Shown piece by piece: positions 12,401 to 24,400 of a DNA stretch of 64,000 nt. The DNA comes from Undaria pinnatifida (Eukaryota > Sar > Phaeophyceae > Laminariales > Alariaceae). Each line of letters begins with the position of its first letter. Within the stretch, counting starts at the first letter, position 1. The position numbers and the translations under genes were made by a program. The stretch lies in contig JABAKD010000008.1 in assembly GCA_012845835.1 (NCBI GenBank), forward strand, positions 9,413,709-9,477,708, written 5' to 3'. The notes below the pieces were generated by a model that had not been told where the DNA came from, made no database searches, and saw nothing but the letters and a program-made list of their open reading frames with translations.

Positions 12401-15400
12401 TTGAAGGGCGCCGCTGCTTGTCTGAGGCTCCTCATTTTAGGAGCTTAAGACATGTGCATTCTTAACCCAAAAACCGATTTGGAGAAACCAAAAACTCTTC
12501 GCCAAATGAAAAATCGCACGGCCTTGGCAAACAACGAGAATCATCATACAAAAAACATTACCTATTTCCGGCGATTTTGGGTTAAGGAGGCCCGTCATTC
12601 AGAAAACATTTCTGACGAAAAGTGCTACTTCTATCGCAGCACGCGTCTGACTGAGTACTCGCGAGTACCTGGAGTAGTTCGAGCTGAAATGACTGAGTAC
12701 TCGCTAGTACCTGGAGTACTTCGAGCTGAAATGACTGAGTACTAGCGAGTACCTGGAGTACTTCAGCCTGAAATGACTGAGTACTCGCGAGTGCCTGGAG
12801 TACTTCGAGTTGGAACGACTGAGTGCTCGGGAGTGCCGGGAGTACTTCAGCCTGAAATGACTGAGTACTCGCGATTGAGTGGTCGCGAGTCACAAGGGCT
12901 TTCATATATATCGCGCATTGGGTTGAATAGTCAATATAGTTTGCACAAAACAATATTTTTTTTGTGCAAATTTACTTTCTATTTTTTTATTTGTTGGTAC
13001 ACAGCAGTACATATGATACGTATTTACGATTACGTTTTTTTTTTTCTTTCTTCCCCCCAATATAAAATAAAAGAAAAAAAGGTCTACAGCAGTAAAAGCA
13101 GATCTAGATCTTCAATTAATAGATCTTGGGGCCAATTGATAGATCTGTAATAGAATATATGCTAAATATTTGCTCAAGTACTGGCTGTCAGCTGCCGTTC
13201 GTACCACCAAGCAGTCTCAGTCTAGTCCACGGCCAGTGCCAGTACCAGTACCAGTACATACCAGGAACAGCATGAGTGAAGTTGGTGGCGGCGAAGGCGG
13301 GCTATCTTCTGCACCAGGGGCCAGCGACGACTCTCAATCTGCACCGGGACCACCGTCAGCATCAGCAGATGGCAGCGACGATGAGGAAGATCATGGGTCA
13401 AAAACCTTCTCGAAAGAGACTGGTGTAGAGGTCGAACTCCCCGCAGTAGTGACCCAACGCATTGTCGATTACAAGTGCGAGCGGGACTACCACATCTCCA
13501 CTCGGGCTTTGAGTTTCTTCTTCAAACGATGGGGAGTGCTCTTGGAAGGTGACGTTGAGGGCAAGGAGAGCAAATTCTTGTGCAAGGCGACTTGGCAGTG
13601 CGCAGCAAGGACACAAATATGCTGCAGGGATGGGCACACCAGTAACGCCAACAAACACATGCACCACAAGCACATGTTGGGGCCCGCTCCAACTCTCAAG
13701 GGCACCAATGAAATGACGGAGTACTCGCGCGTCGTGCTGTACCTGCCCCCCGCGAGCTGAAATGGCTGAGTACTCGCCAGTCCCTGGAGTACTTCGACCT
13801 GAAATGACTGAATACTGGCCAGTACCTGGAGTACTTCGACCTGGAGTGACTGAGTGCTCGCGACTGCCTGGAGCACTTCGACCTGAAGCGACTGACTACT
13901 CGCGACTGCCTGGAGCACTTCGACCTCAAATGACTGAGTACTCGCAATACCTGGAGTACTTCGACATGAAATGACTGAGTATTCGCGACTGCCCGGGGTA
14001 GTTCGAGCTGAAATGACTGAGTACTCGCGACTCCTTGGAGTAGTTCGACCCGAAATGACTGAGTACTCGGACTGCCTGGAGTACTTCGACCTGAAATGAC
14101 TGAGCACTCGCCTGTCCCTGGAGTAGTTCGATCTGAAATTACTGAGTACTCGCCAGTGCCTGGAGTGCTTTGACCTGAAACGACTGAGTACTCGCCAGTA
14201 CCTGGAGTCGTTCGACCTCCAATGACTGAGTGCTCGCCAGTACCTGGAGTATTTCGAGCTGAAAAGACTGAGTACTCGCCAGTACCTGGAGTACTTCGAG
14301 CTGAAATGACTGAGTACTCGCCAGTACCTGGAGTAGTTCGACCTGAAATGACTGAGTACTCGCGGGTGCCTGGTGTACTTCAGCCTGAAATGACTGCGTA
14401 CTCGCAAGTGCCTGGATACTTCAGCCTGAAATGACTGAGTACTCGCGAGTCCCTGGAGTACTTCGAGCTAAAATACTGAGTACTCGCCAGTACCTGGAGT
14501 ACGTCGAGCTGAAATGACTGAGTACTCGCAACTGCCTGGAGTACTTCGACCTGAAATAACTTGAATGAGTGAGTACTCGCCAGTACCTGGAGTACTTCGA
14601 CCTGAAATGACTGAGTACTCGCGACTGCCCGGAGTAGTTTGAGCTGAAGTGACTGAGCACTCGCGAGTGCCTCAGTACTTCGACCTGAAATTACTGTGTA
14701 CTCGCCAGTACCTGGAGTATTTCGAGCTGAGAAGACTGAGTACTCGCCAGTACCTGGAGTACTTCGACCTGAAATGACTGAGTACTCGCGACTGCCCCGG
14801 AGTAGTTTGAGCTGAAATGACTGAGCACTCGCGACTGCCTCAGTACTTCGACCTGAAATTACCGAGTACTCGCCAGTACCTGGAGTAGTTCGAGCTGAAA
14901 TGACTTGAGTACTCGCCAGTACCTGGAGTAGTTCGACCTGAAGTGACTGAATACTCGCCAGTACCTGGACTGCTTTGACCTGAAATGACTGAGTAACCAC
15001 CAGCACCTGGAGTACTTCGACCTGACATGACTGAGCACTCGCCAATACCTGGAGTACTTCGACCTGAAATGACTGAGTACCCGCGACTGCCTGGAGTAGT
15101 TCGACCCGAAATGACTTAGTACTCGCGAGTGTCTGGAGTAGTTCGACCTGAAATGACTTAGTACTCGCCAGTCCCTGGAGTACTTCGACCTGAAATGAAT
15201 GAGTACTCGCCAGCACCTGGAGTAGTTCGAGCTGAAATGACTGGGTACTGGCGACTGCCTGGAGAAATTCAAGCTGAAGTGACTGGGTACTCGCGACTGG
15301 CTGGAGTACTTCGAGCTGAAATGACTGAGTACTCGCCAGTACCTGGAGTACTTTGACCTGAAATGACTGCGTACTCGCCAGTACCTGCAATAGTTCGACC

Positions 15401-18400
15401 TGAAATGACTGAGTACTCGCCAGTACCTGGAGTGCTTCAGCCTGAAATGACTGAGTACCCGCGAGTCCTTGGAGTACTTCGAGCTAAAATACTGAGTACT
15501 CGGACTGCCTGGAGTACTTCGAGCTGAAATTACCGAGTACTCGCGACTGCCTGGAGTAGTTCGACCTGACATGACTGAGTACTCGCGAGTCCTTGGAGTA
15601 CTTCGAGCTAAAATAACTGAGTACTCGGACTGCCTGGAGTACTTCGACCTGAAATGACTGAGTACTCGCGGCTGCCCGGAGTAGTTCGAGCTGAAATGAC
15701 TGCGTACTCGCGACTACCTGGAGTACTTCGACCTGAAATGACTGAGTACTCGCAGTACCTGGAGTGCTTCGACCTGAAATGACTGAGTACTCGGCAGCAC
15801 CTGGAGTAGTTCGAGCTGAAATGACTGCGTACTCGCCAGTACCTGGAGCGCTTTGACCTGAAATGACAGAGTACTCGCGAGCAGCTGGAGTACTTCGACC
15901 TGAAACGACTGAATACTCGCGAGTTCCTGGAGTACTTCGACCCGAAATGACTGGTACTGGGTGGTGCTGGTATTCTGACGACCTTTGCAATCCACGACGC
16001 CTGCTGCTAATACGATAGAGGTACAGAACACGGTACCTCTTTTTGGCTAAAACATTTTATTCTGAATGACGAGGCTCCTTGACGCCTTCACAACGGGAAA
16101 ACCCGTTTTACGCAAAAAAAAATGCTTGGATTTGGTATTGGGAGGGGTTTGGGGGCTCTAAGGAGTTATAAGCCAAAATCGTCGGAATGTCGTTTCGTGC
16201 TCTTGCATTTTAACCCCTATTCAACTCCTGGAGTAGTTCTAGGCTAACTCCAAGTGCTTTGTGCCCAGGTCGGGAGTGCGGTGCTAAAACGAATAATGAT
16301 GTGTTCTATACCTACTGTAGGCCATGAGTCTGTGCATCGAGTTGCACTTTCACTTTTTGGCGCTGAAACAAAAAAACTCAACCCACAGGCAGCTTTTTTT
16401 TCAAAGGAGCCAGACAGCGAGGGGTTACTAACGCCACGTAAAAAAAACTAAGGAAAACAAAAAAAGCGGAAGATTCTCGATTCTCACAGGAATCACAAAG
16501 CTCCGATTTCTTCGTATTTTCGACCTTTCCAGTAGGAGTATCATATGGCTCCGTTTTCTCTATTTGTGAGTGCTCTCCTAATTTATTCAAACATTGTTTT
16601 CGCGTGAGGTAAAAGGTATACAGCTCTCCAAGTGAGGAATAACAAGGTGTACCTCCACCCGTGGCATGTGTCCCACAATAAATATAAGTAGTTTATCGAT
16701 AAAAATGCGGTTGCAGTTATCAAGGGGTTAACGCCTTTACAAGTGGAAACCCTTTTGGGCGAAAAATTTACTTGAAGTTAGTATGGGGAGGGATTTTGGG
16801 GCTCTGAATGGGTAAACGTGCATCTCTATCATAACTGTCGACGACCCACCTTGTTCCTGACGATGCAAGACGACGCGCCGTGGAGGTCGGCGTGCACGTA
16901 GATGTCCCCGGGTCGGAGATACTTCTTCACCACGACCTCGTTCTGCTGGGCATCTCGACCGCTGACGACCAGGTAGTTCTCCGACGTGATGAACCAGTTG
17001 AACTTTTCGAACCAGTACGTCTTGCGCGCCACCTGCAGGCTGCGCTTGTGCGCCTGTTTCGCATAGTTTGGATTTTCGGTGTGTAAACGTTTTTTAGTTT
17101 TGTTTTGGTGAAATCTTTGGCAATGATTTTCAATTTTTTTTTCGGTAAGTTGTTCGTTTTTGGGAGGTACGGGGTGGGCACAGGGGCAGGAGCAGGAGGA
17201 CATTTGCAAATGTCGTCAACTGCTGTGTACGCTGGTGCAAAACATGTACCACCCGGTATGATACACACAGAAAACTGGAACCGTATTTTCGGAGGTTTTC
17301 GGTCCGACAGCGCAGACCTCCGGCTTCACCCAGCCGGAAAACAGCACCTACAGCAGCTTAGGCGTGTAAAATGGCGATCTTCGTACGTAATCAATAATAA
17401 ACCCCGTGTCCTTGCGGGTTTCCCTTGGCTTTCTTCAACCTTCTAGGAATATGGAACCCGTATGAGCTTCCCTCGTTTTTCCCTCTATTAATAGCCGAGT
17501 AGACGTTGACGTTCATGCCGCACATTGCCATACAGCAATGAGGAAGTCCTATAAAAAAAAACACATCTTCCGAACAGATCCAATTCCTAATTGGATCGCT
17601 CTCCTACAGCATTAGGCGCGCACGCAAGGAAGGTAAAACACCCGAGAAAAACATACATATTTTAGGGTCCCGTTGTTTGTTTATTTTCCAAAACTGACAT
17701 CTGTATTTCAGTCTGTCTGTCGCCGAGCTCAAATGCGCATTGCACGGCGTAGACTGGACCGATCGGGATGAGCCCGGGGTCGGATGAACGAGCAAATTAG
17801 GGAGAAGACTCTCCCGCCGGTTTCATGTCACGCCGTCAGGAGTTCGTAGAGGGAAATCGGTTTGAGCAGACGTTGCGTGGGGTTGGTTTTGGCCTATAAT
17901 GCGGATATGAGATATTCCCCCCCGTGCACGCGGGGACCGAAAAATCCTCGTTAGTTCCACTCTTCTGGTACAACATTACAGCATGCGATGACGTTTTTAT
18001 TGCGGGCAATCCAAAAATAACCCCACAGCAGTTATTTGACTTAGGGTTAGCGTCCACGGCTGACGTTGTTTATACCGTTTTCACAATAATATCGCAATAA
18101 AAGTAAACCTTGGGACTTTACGCGGGACAAATCGGCCACCGCATGGAGCTGCAACGCAAACAGCTGTGCAACACGAGTGCAGCATGGCGGTCATCCTCGC
18201 ACCGCCGTACGCTCTTCCTAGTTGCTATAGAAAATACAGTTGCTGTTCAGGTCGATACAACTGGATCCCAAAAGGGGGGGTACATGGGGTACCCGATTTA
18301 AAACAGACCAGTGCCATCACTCTTATCTCTGTGCCGCTCTTACGATGAAAAAGGTATAGCATCAAGACCACTGATAGGGACAGCTTACGCTATACCTTCA

Positions 18401-21400
18401 ATGGGACCCGAAAGGTGCGCCAGCTAGCGTTGGGCTGCGAAAGCAACTGAGTTAAATCGACACACGACGCGTATGAAAATACGTGGAAGTGTGGTGAGCT
18501 GAAGCTTTATTTTTCCCCATCCGCCGGAGGATAAATATATATATATTATAAAAATTAAAATATACTTCAGCTGTGAGATCGAAGATTTCGTCGAAACTCA
18601 TCTTTGCAAGCTGTGTGTGATACTCCGATCGCGCGCATTACGAGTATATATATAGCATCAGCCGTCGACGCATATTAGAGCCAATGAACCGAGGATTTGT
18701 TGTCGGATCGCCCAAAAATAAGAACACATCTTGGTACATGTAGCAGTCAAGGTCTTACACCTAATTCGTGGCGACAAGCCGATTTGGCCGCTCGGTAAGT
18801 TCATGTTCTCATAGTATGGACGCTCTTAAACCGAGCGCCCCACTGTACTGAATTAAAAATAAATAAAAGTGCGACAAACCCTATACCTGGTCGGTAAGTC
18901 CGTTTGCTCATAGCATGGACGTTCTACCGAGTGCCCCACTGTACTGAACCAAAAGTGAATTAAAAAATAAAATAAAAGTGCACCATACCTGGCGCTGCAG
19001 TGTCTTCTGGGCCTGTTGCTCGGCGATCTTGAGGACCTTCTCCGAGGCCTGAGCGACGCGTCGAGAACCACAACCAAAGAGAAAAATACGTATCAGCCGA
19101 CCATGCATGCGTCCTCGACTGAAGAACACGCGATTAACACACATGACCAAGAGCAAGAATAGGAACAAGAACGAGAACGAGAATAACAACAATACCCACA
19201 AGAACAAGAACAAGAACAACAACGAGCGCAAGAGCAACAAGAACAGCAGCAACAAGAACACAAACGTCAGGACAGGACACGAAAGGAGAGGATCGGACGT
19301 CCGAAATTTCGTAAATTCGCGCAACGCTGCTCCTTCAGAGAGCATCAACCCCCTTCCCCCTATAGTCCCGCCACCACAACCCTCTTCGTCCCCACCCAAG
19401 GTTAGCGGAAAACTGCAACCGAGGCCGGGGGGTGATGGGAGTGGTAACGGTGGTGGTAGACGCTGGCTTGATTGATCACCTTACCTTGATAGTCTTGAGC
19501 TCCTTCGTCCTGGCCATTTTTTTGTCCTCGTACATCAACCGAGCGTTGGCGTGCGCCGACAGCATCACGTCAACCTCCACCAGCTGATGCTGTGGCTCGT
19601 CGTTTTCGTCGCCGTTGCTGCCTAGCGTGGGCAGCGATAACACCACCTGCAAATACACAGTACCGGCAGCGGTCGCAATTGAAGTGGCGATGCTAATACC
19701 AGGTAGGGCATGGTGGTGCTAGTAGTGACAGCAGTGGTAGTGATGGCAGTAGTGGTAGCAGGGTAGAATAGTAGTATATAGATACAGCAACGGCGGCAGT
19801 CGAAACTGCAGTAATAATATCTATGGTGGAGGTGCACTGGCTCTTTTTTTCCTTCTGAGGGTGGGTGCCTAACCTTCCAAAAAAACTGCCTCAGAGGGCA
19901 AATGCTAGAGTGCTACCCGATCAACAATCAACAAACAATCCCATGGCCGTACTTGACGTATACAACGAAAATGATTGCGAAAAAACAACCGACATTGCGA
20001 TGATTTTATGAATAGGTTAATAAGGGGGCCCGTCATTAAGAAAAACGCTTCAGCCAAAAAGTGCAATCTCTGTCGTAGCATGCGTCGGTGTTAATAATTT
20101 GTAACAGCTGCGGTGTGGTGGCGGTAGTTGGGCGCAAAATCTGGCTTTTTTCCCCTAAAAGTCAGACAACACGGCCTTCATCGTTGTATACAATTGAAAG
20201 CGTCCGTGTTGTATATAGAATCGTTGCAAGTAGTTACCGGGTAAAATACAGTGTTTATGGTAGCAGTGATCGTAGTGGTAGCAGTGGTAGAAATAGTAGT
20301 ATATAGTAGCATAGTCCAACACCTAACAGCCGTGCTATGTACCATAAAATAATAGCAACAGCAGCAGTAGAAGCATCAACAGCAGTAGTAATATAATAGC
20401 AGCAGAAGCAGCAGCAGCAGTAGGGATAAAAAAGTATAGTAGCAGTAATAGCCTACATCTGCATAAAACACGATTTCACGTAGTACACGGAAGAAGCGTA
20501 ACGAGCACCTAAATGTTGGAGGAGGTGTCTATAAGGAGAAGGAAGGTGCTCCGTCTCGAAAGGGATTCGTGGTCAATGGTCAAAAGTCTAAGTGTAAGGC
20601 AAGCAACAACTGAGTACGCGCCCTCCCCCCCGCCCCGCCCCCAGCCTCTGCATCCCTTCACGTGCGAGCTCATGGCTTGCGCTTGCCTTGTTCCGGTCGA
20701 GGCGCAGCTCGTGAATGAGAGAAGCGATGGGGTTGCCATTCGCAGCCTCCGCCCTGACCAAATCTTCAAGGTCCTGCCAGTCCATCCCGTTCGCTAGAGC
20801 GCTCCGTATAACCGTCAGAGCCTACGATGAAACAAGAACAAAACGAAAAACGAGAGGGGATAAAACATATCAGATAAAGAAAAATTTGGGGTGTGGGGGG
20901 GGGGTCTGCATCGATACTGTCCGGAGGCGCAGGGTCAGCGGAAAACATTGCTACCACCCCCCCTCCCTCGCCGGTATATCCACCAAACCGATCAGTGTGA
21001 CGGCAGCCTTCTCTCATACGCACTGCCCCCCACGATGTCGGACAACCATAAACGTACCCCCCCCCCGCCACAAACCCTTTCCCCAAATTCCCTTCCGATC
21101 CTCCTTGGCCTCGTCTGACCGAAACCCCTATACGATGGAATCCTACTTTCCCCCCCTCCCTATCTCCCTCCCTCTTTCCCCCACTCCCTTCTCCTTCCCT
21201 CTCCCTTCCTGCATTCATCTCCTCCTTCCCTCCTTCCCTCCCCCCCCCCCCCCACCTCTGCCTGCCTTCCTGCCTCCAACCCTACCCCCCCTCCTCCTCT
21301 ACCTCCCCCTCTCTCCCCTCCTACTCCTTCCCTTCCCTACCCCCTCCTTCCTCTCACCCCATCCTGTAACTCACTTTTTCGACGTCATCGGCCCAAGCCT

Positions 21401-24400
21401 CCGCCAGCTGCGCGTGCTGGAGCATCTTGTCCTGTCGCTCCTCGAGGGCGGCCACCCGGCTCTCCTGGTCCTTCCTGATAAACGCTACCTTTTTCTCCAC
21501 CGCCGCCTCCGCAGCCATCGCAGTCTGGGCAGGGCGGACCGGCAAAGAAAAGGGGGAGGAGAGTTGAGCGGAGCAGAGCAGAACAAAGAGGAGCGGAGAA
21601 GTGGAGGGTGAGGATGAGGACGATAAACGTTCGCCCCAGACCCATCCGTCCGTGCCTCACCCCCCACCCACCTAACCACCCACCTAACCACCCAACCACC
21701 CACCTAACCACCCACCACCACCCACGCACCCATGTACCGTTCGCACACCAAACCAACCCAACCCAACGCAACCCCCAACCCAACCGCCCAAGCGGCTTGC
21801 CTGCTTAAGCTTCTGCTCGACGATGCGGCCGAAAAACGCGTCGACGGCCTGGTCGAAAGACGGGAAGGAGTGCACCATCGAACCCTCGTGCTGAGCCAAG
21901 AGCTGTGGCAAGAACTCTTCGTAGACCACGCCGTCGTCGTCGCCGCCCCCTCCCGTCTCCTTCTCCTTCGCGTCTTTAGTTGCCTTCTTGACGGCCGCAC
22001 CTCCCTCTTGCCCCCCCCCTCCTCCTGCTCCTGCTCCCCGCCCTTCCTCCCCGTCTCCCGCCGCTTCCTCTGCCGCATTTTTCTTCGACGCGATGGAAGA
22101 GCCGTCGCCACCGCTACCACTACCGCCGCCGTTGCCAGCCGAAGACCGCGCCGTCGCCGCAGTCACCGCCGGAGTCGGGAGGGGCTTGCACTGAATATAT
22201 CCCCGCTGCCCCGGTCGATCGAGCTGCTGAACCGCCGCCTCCGCCCCGGCCAGCGAGACGACCAGCCTGCGGACATCGTCCTCCGAAAGGCCACCACGTT
22301 TACCATCACCACCACTCCCACCACTCCCACCCTCCTCCTTGTCCGTATCCTTGTCTTTCTCTCCACCGCCACCACCGCCGCCGCCACCGTCTAGATGTCC
22401 CACGTCGTCGCCGGGTGTAAGCTTGAGATTCGGTCGCAGCCCCGCCCCCAGCACGCAGTGCTCCACGATGGAGGGGCCGTACACCGACACGCCCGAGCCT
22501 TTCTGCATAAGTGCCTGCTTAAGGGTGGCCTTTTTCGCCTTCTTCACGCCCCCGCCACCGCCGCGTTTCTTCTTACCGTTACCAGTTCCGATAGGCACCG
22601 CTTCCCTTGCTGCTGCAAATGCTGCTGCCGCCGCTTGAGAGGCTTCGCTGCCTCCGTTGGCCGCCACCACCTCTGCAGCAGTTGGACCCAGAGGCAACGG
22701 GGACGGGGGCTCCTCCGCCGCCACCGCCGCCCGCTGCAGCCACTTGCTCATCCGCCTCACCCCGGCCTCGAGCGGCAGCCCGTTGGCGAAGGCTCCCGCC
22801 TCCTCCTCTGCTTCCCCCCCGTCGTCCTTCCCTCTCTCCCCCATCCCTTTCGATGCCATAGCCTCCACAGCCACGGCTGGCGATTCCCCTACCCCAGCCC
22901 CAACCTCAACCCCAACCCCCGCTATCGTCGGCGTAGTAATAACGGCAGTAGTAATGGTGGAAACCCCTTCTTGTGTGGTCGCGAGGTCCATCGGGTAGAC
23001 CTGTCGCACCGCAACCCGCACGTCGCCACCAGCTCCGTCTTGGCCGTCGTACGTGTGCGTTCGCAAGAGGTCGAGGATCTCGTACTTGTGGTCGGTGAGG
23101 ATGATGTTGCCTGGTAACCCACACGTCGGTTTCCAAACCATGGATGGGGGTGGGGAGAGACAGTCGGTGGGTGGAGGAGGGGGACGGAAAGCGGAGGCGG
23201 TGACGGAGTGGGGGGGGGGGGGGGGGGGGGGGCGTCGGCGAAAGACGGCAAGAAAGCAGGCCGAGCTGATTCAGAACGTACTTTGTACCGGGTAGATCAT
23301 CTCGACCGTGATATAGGCCGTGATATACGTCATCTAGGTTGTGATCTGGTGATTTACATCGTGATGTACATATTTACACGATCTAGATCGTGATCTACCT
23401 GATATTTAGACGATCTACAATACATCGTGACCAACACGTGACGTAGATCATATAGATCGTGATACAGGGTGTATACAGACTATACAGCTCGCGATATATA
23501 TTATCTACGTCGTGGCACAGATGATCCAGGTCGTGAGTCGTGATATAGATTATCTAAATCGCGATCAAGAGCAAAGATGTGGGTTGACGGCACGGTTGCC
23601 ACTTGACAGGCGGACAGCCATCAAGGAACTCCATCAAGGAACTCCAAACACTAAAGCCATAATGACAAGTCCAAATACGCCTTCACGAGTCAAAACTAGA
23701 CCGTCACCCGACATTTTCGATCTAAATGATCTTGATCGTGAGCTGCCCGGTGTGTGCATCACTTACCCGAAGCGTAGAGCTCCAGGATGACGTGATTGGA
23801 CGCGTCCCCGCTGCCGAACTTGAAGTCGACAACCCTGTCCATGCCGACTTGCCGAACGTCCTCCAGCCTCTGCGTGCGGCTGTGCTTCCGAAGCTTCATG
23901 CTAAAGCCGGAGGGCATGTCTGACTTCGTGTGGGCGAACCTATGATGAGCAGCGCAGCATGGGTGGTATGGTGTGGCCATCAATCAAGCCATTATTTCTC
24001 AACCCCTGGGGGGGATGGGGGGGGGGGGTACTCATTTAATGCATAGCCGTAGTCGTATGACAATAACCCTCGGATGCCTACAACGCCGGGACGGAGCACA
24101 TTGGGGTTTCACCGACCAGGCAGACATCGCGTTAACCACGCGCGAAGCGTCGCAAGGTGTTCGGTGAGTCGCATGGTGAGCTGTATCCTACTAAGGATCA
24201 TTTGTGAGGTGCCGTGCTTGTACATAGATAATTTCGGCAATTTTCCCTCTGCTCTGACCGTCAAAAGAGAAACGGCACGACGGAAACGACAATCTGCGCA
24301 GCTCTCTGCTCGTGAGGTAGTTGTAGCTATTTATCTGCACCGCCGACAGCAGACACAAAATAATAATAGTTGGCCCAACGGCTCCCGCTGTTGTTACCCG

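Larger units (their letters stand above)
12180..15956 (+). repeat. 42-bp minisatellite array in NEMF intron 9
   Basis: Roughly sixty imperfect copies of a 42-bp unit (core GAGTACTCGCCAGTACCTGG, then AGTACTTCGACCTGAAATGACT) fill three blocks: 12180-12386, 12649-12890 and 13712-15956. The blocks are separated by a MITE and by a BED-finger-like ORF. The unit contains self-complementary pieces (GAGTACTC, CCAGTACCTGG). Forty-two bases equal 14 codons, so open frames of up to 336 residues run through both strands with 14-residue periodicity. These are repeat shadows. The array makes intron 9 (11514-16849) the second largest in the gene. Confidence 0.96.

Noticed and set aside
12180-15956. CRISPR-like array
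   Set aside because: Units are contiguous with no unique spacers, and the setting is a eukaryotic intron.
13487-15990. Frames of 168-336 residues with 14-residue periodicity, possible repeat protein
   Set aside because: The 42-bp minisatellite opens several frames on both strands equally; the array lies in an intron of NEMF and is interrupted by transposons.
22395-23117. 240-residue plus-strand frame
   Set aside because: Opposite strand of NEMF exon 4.
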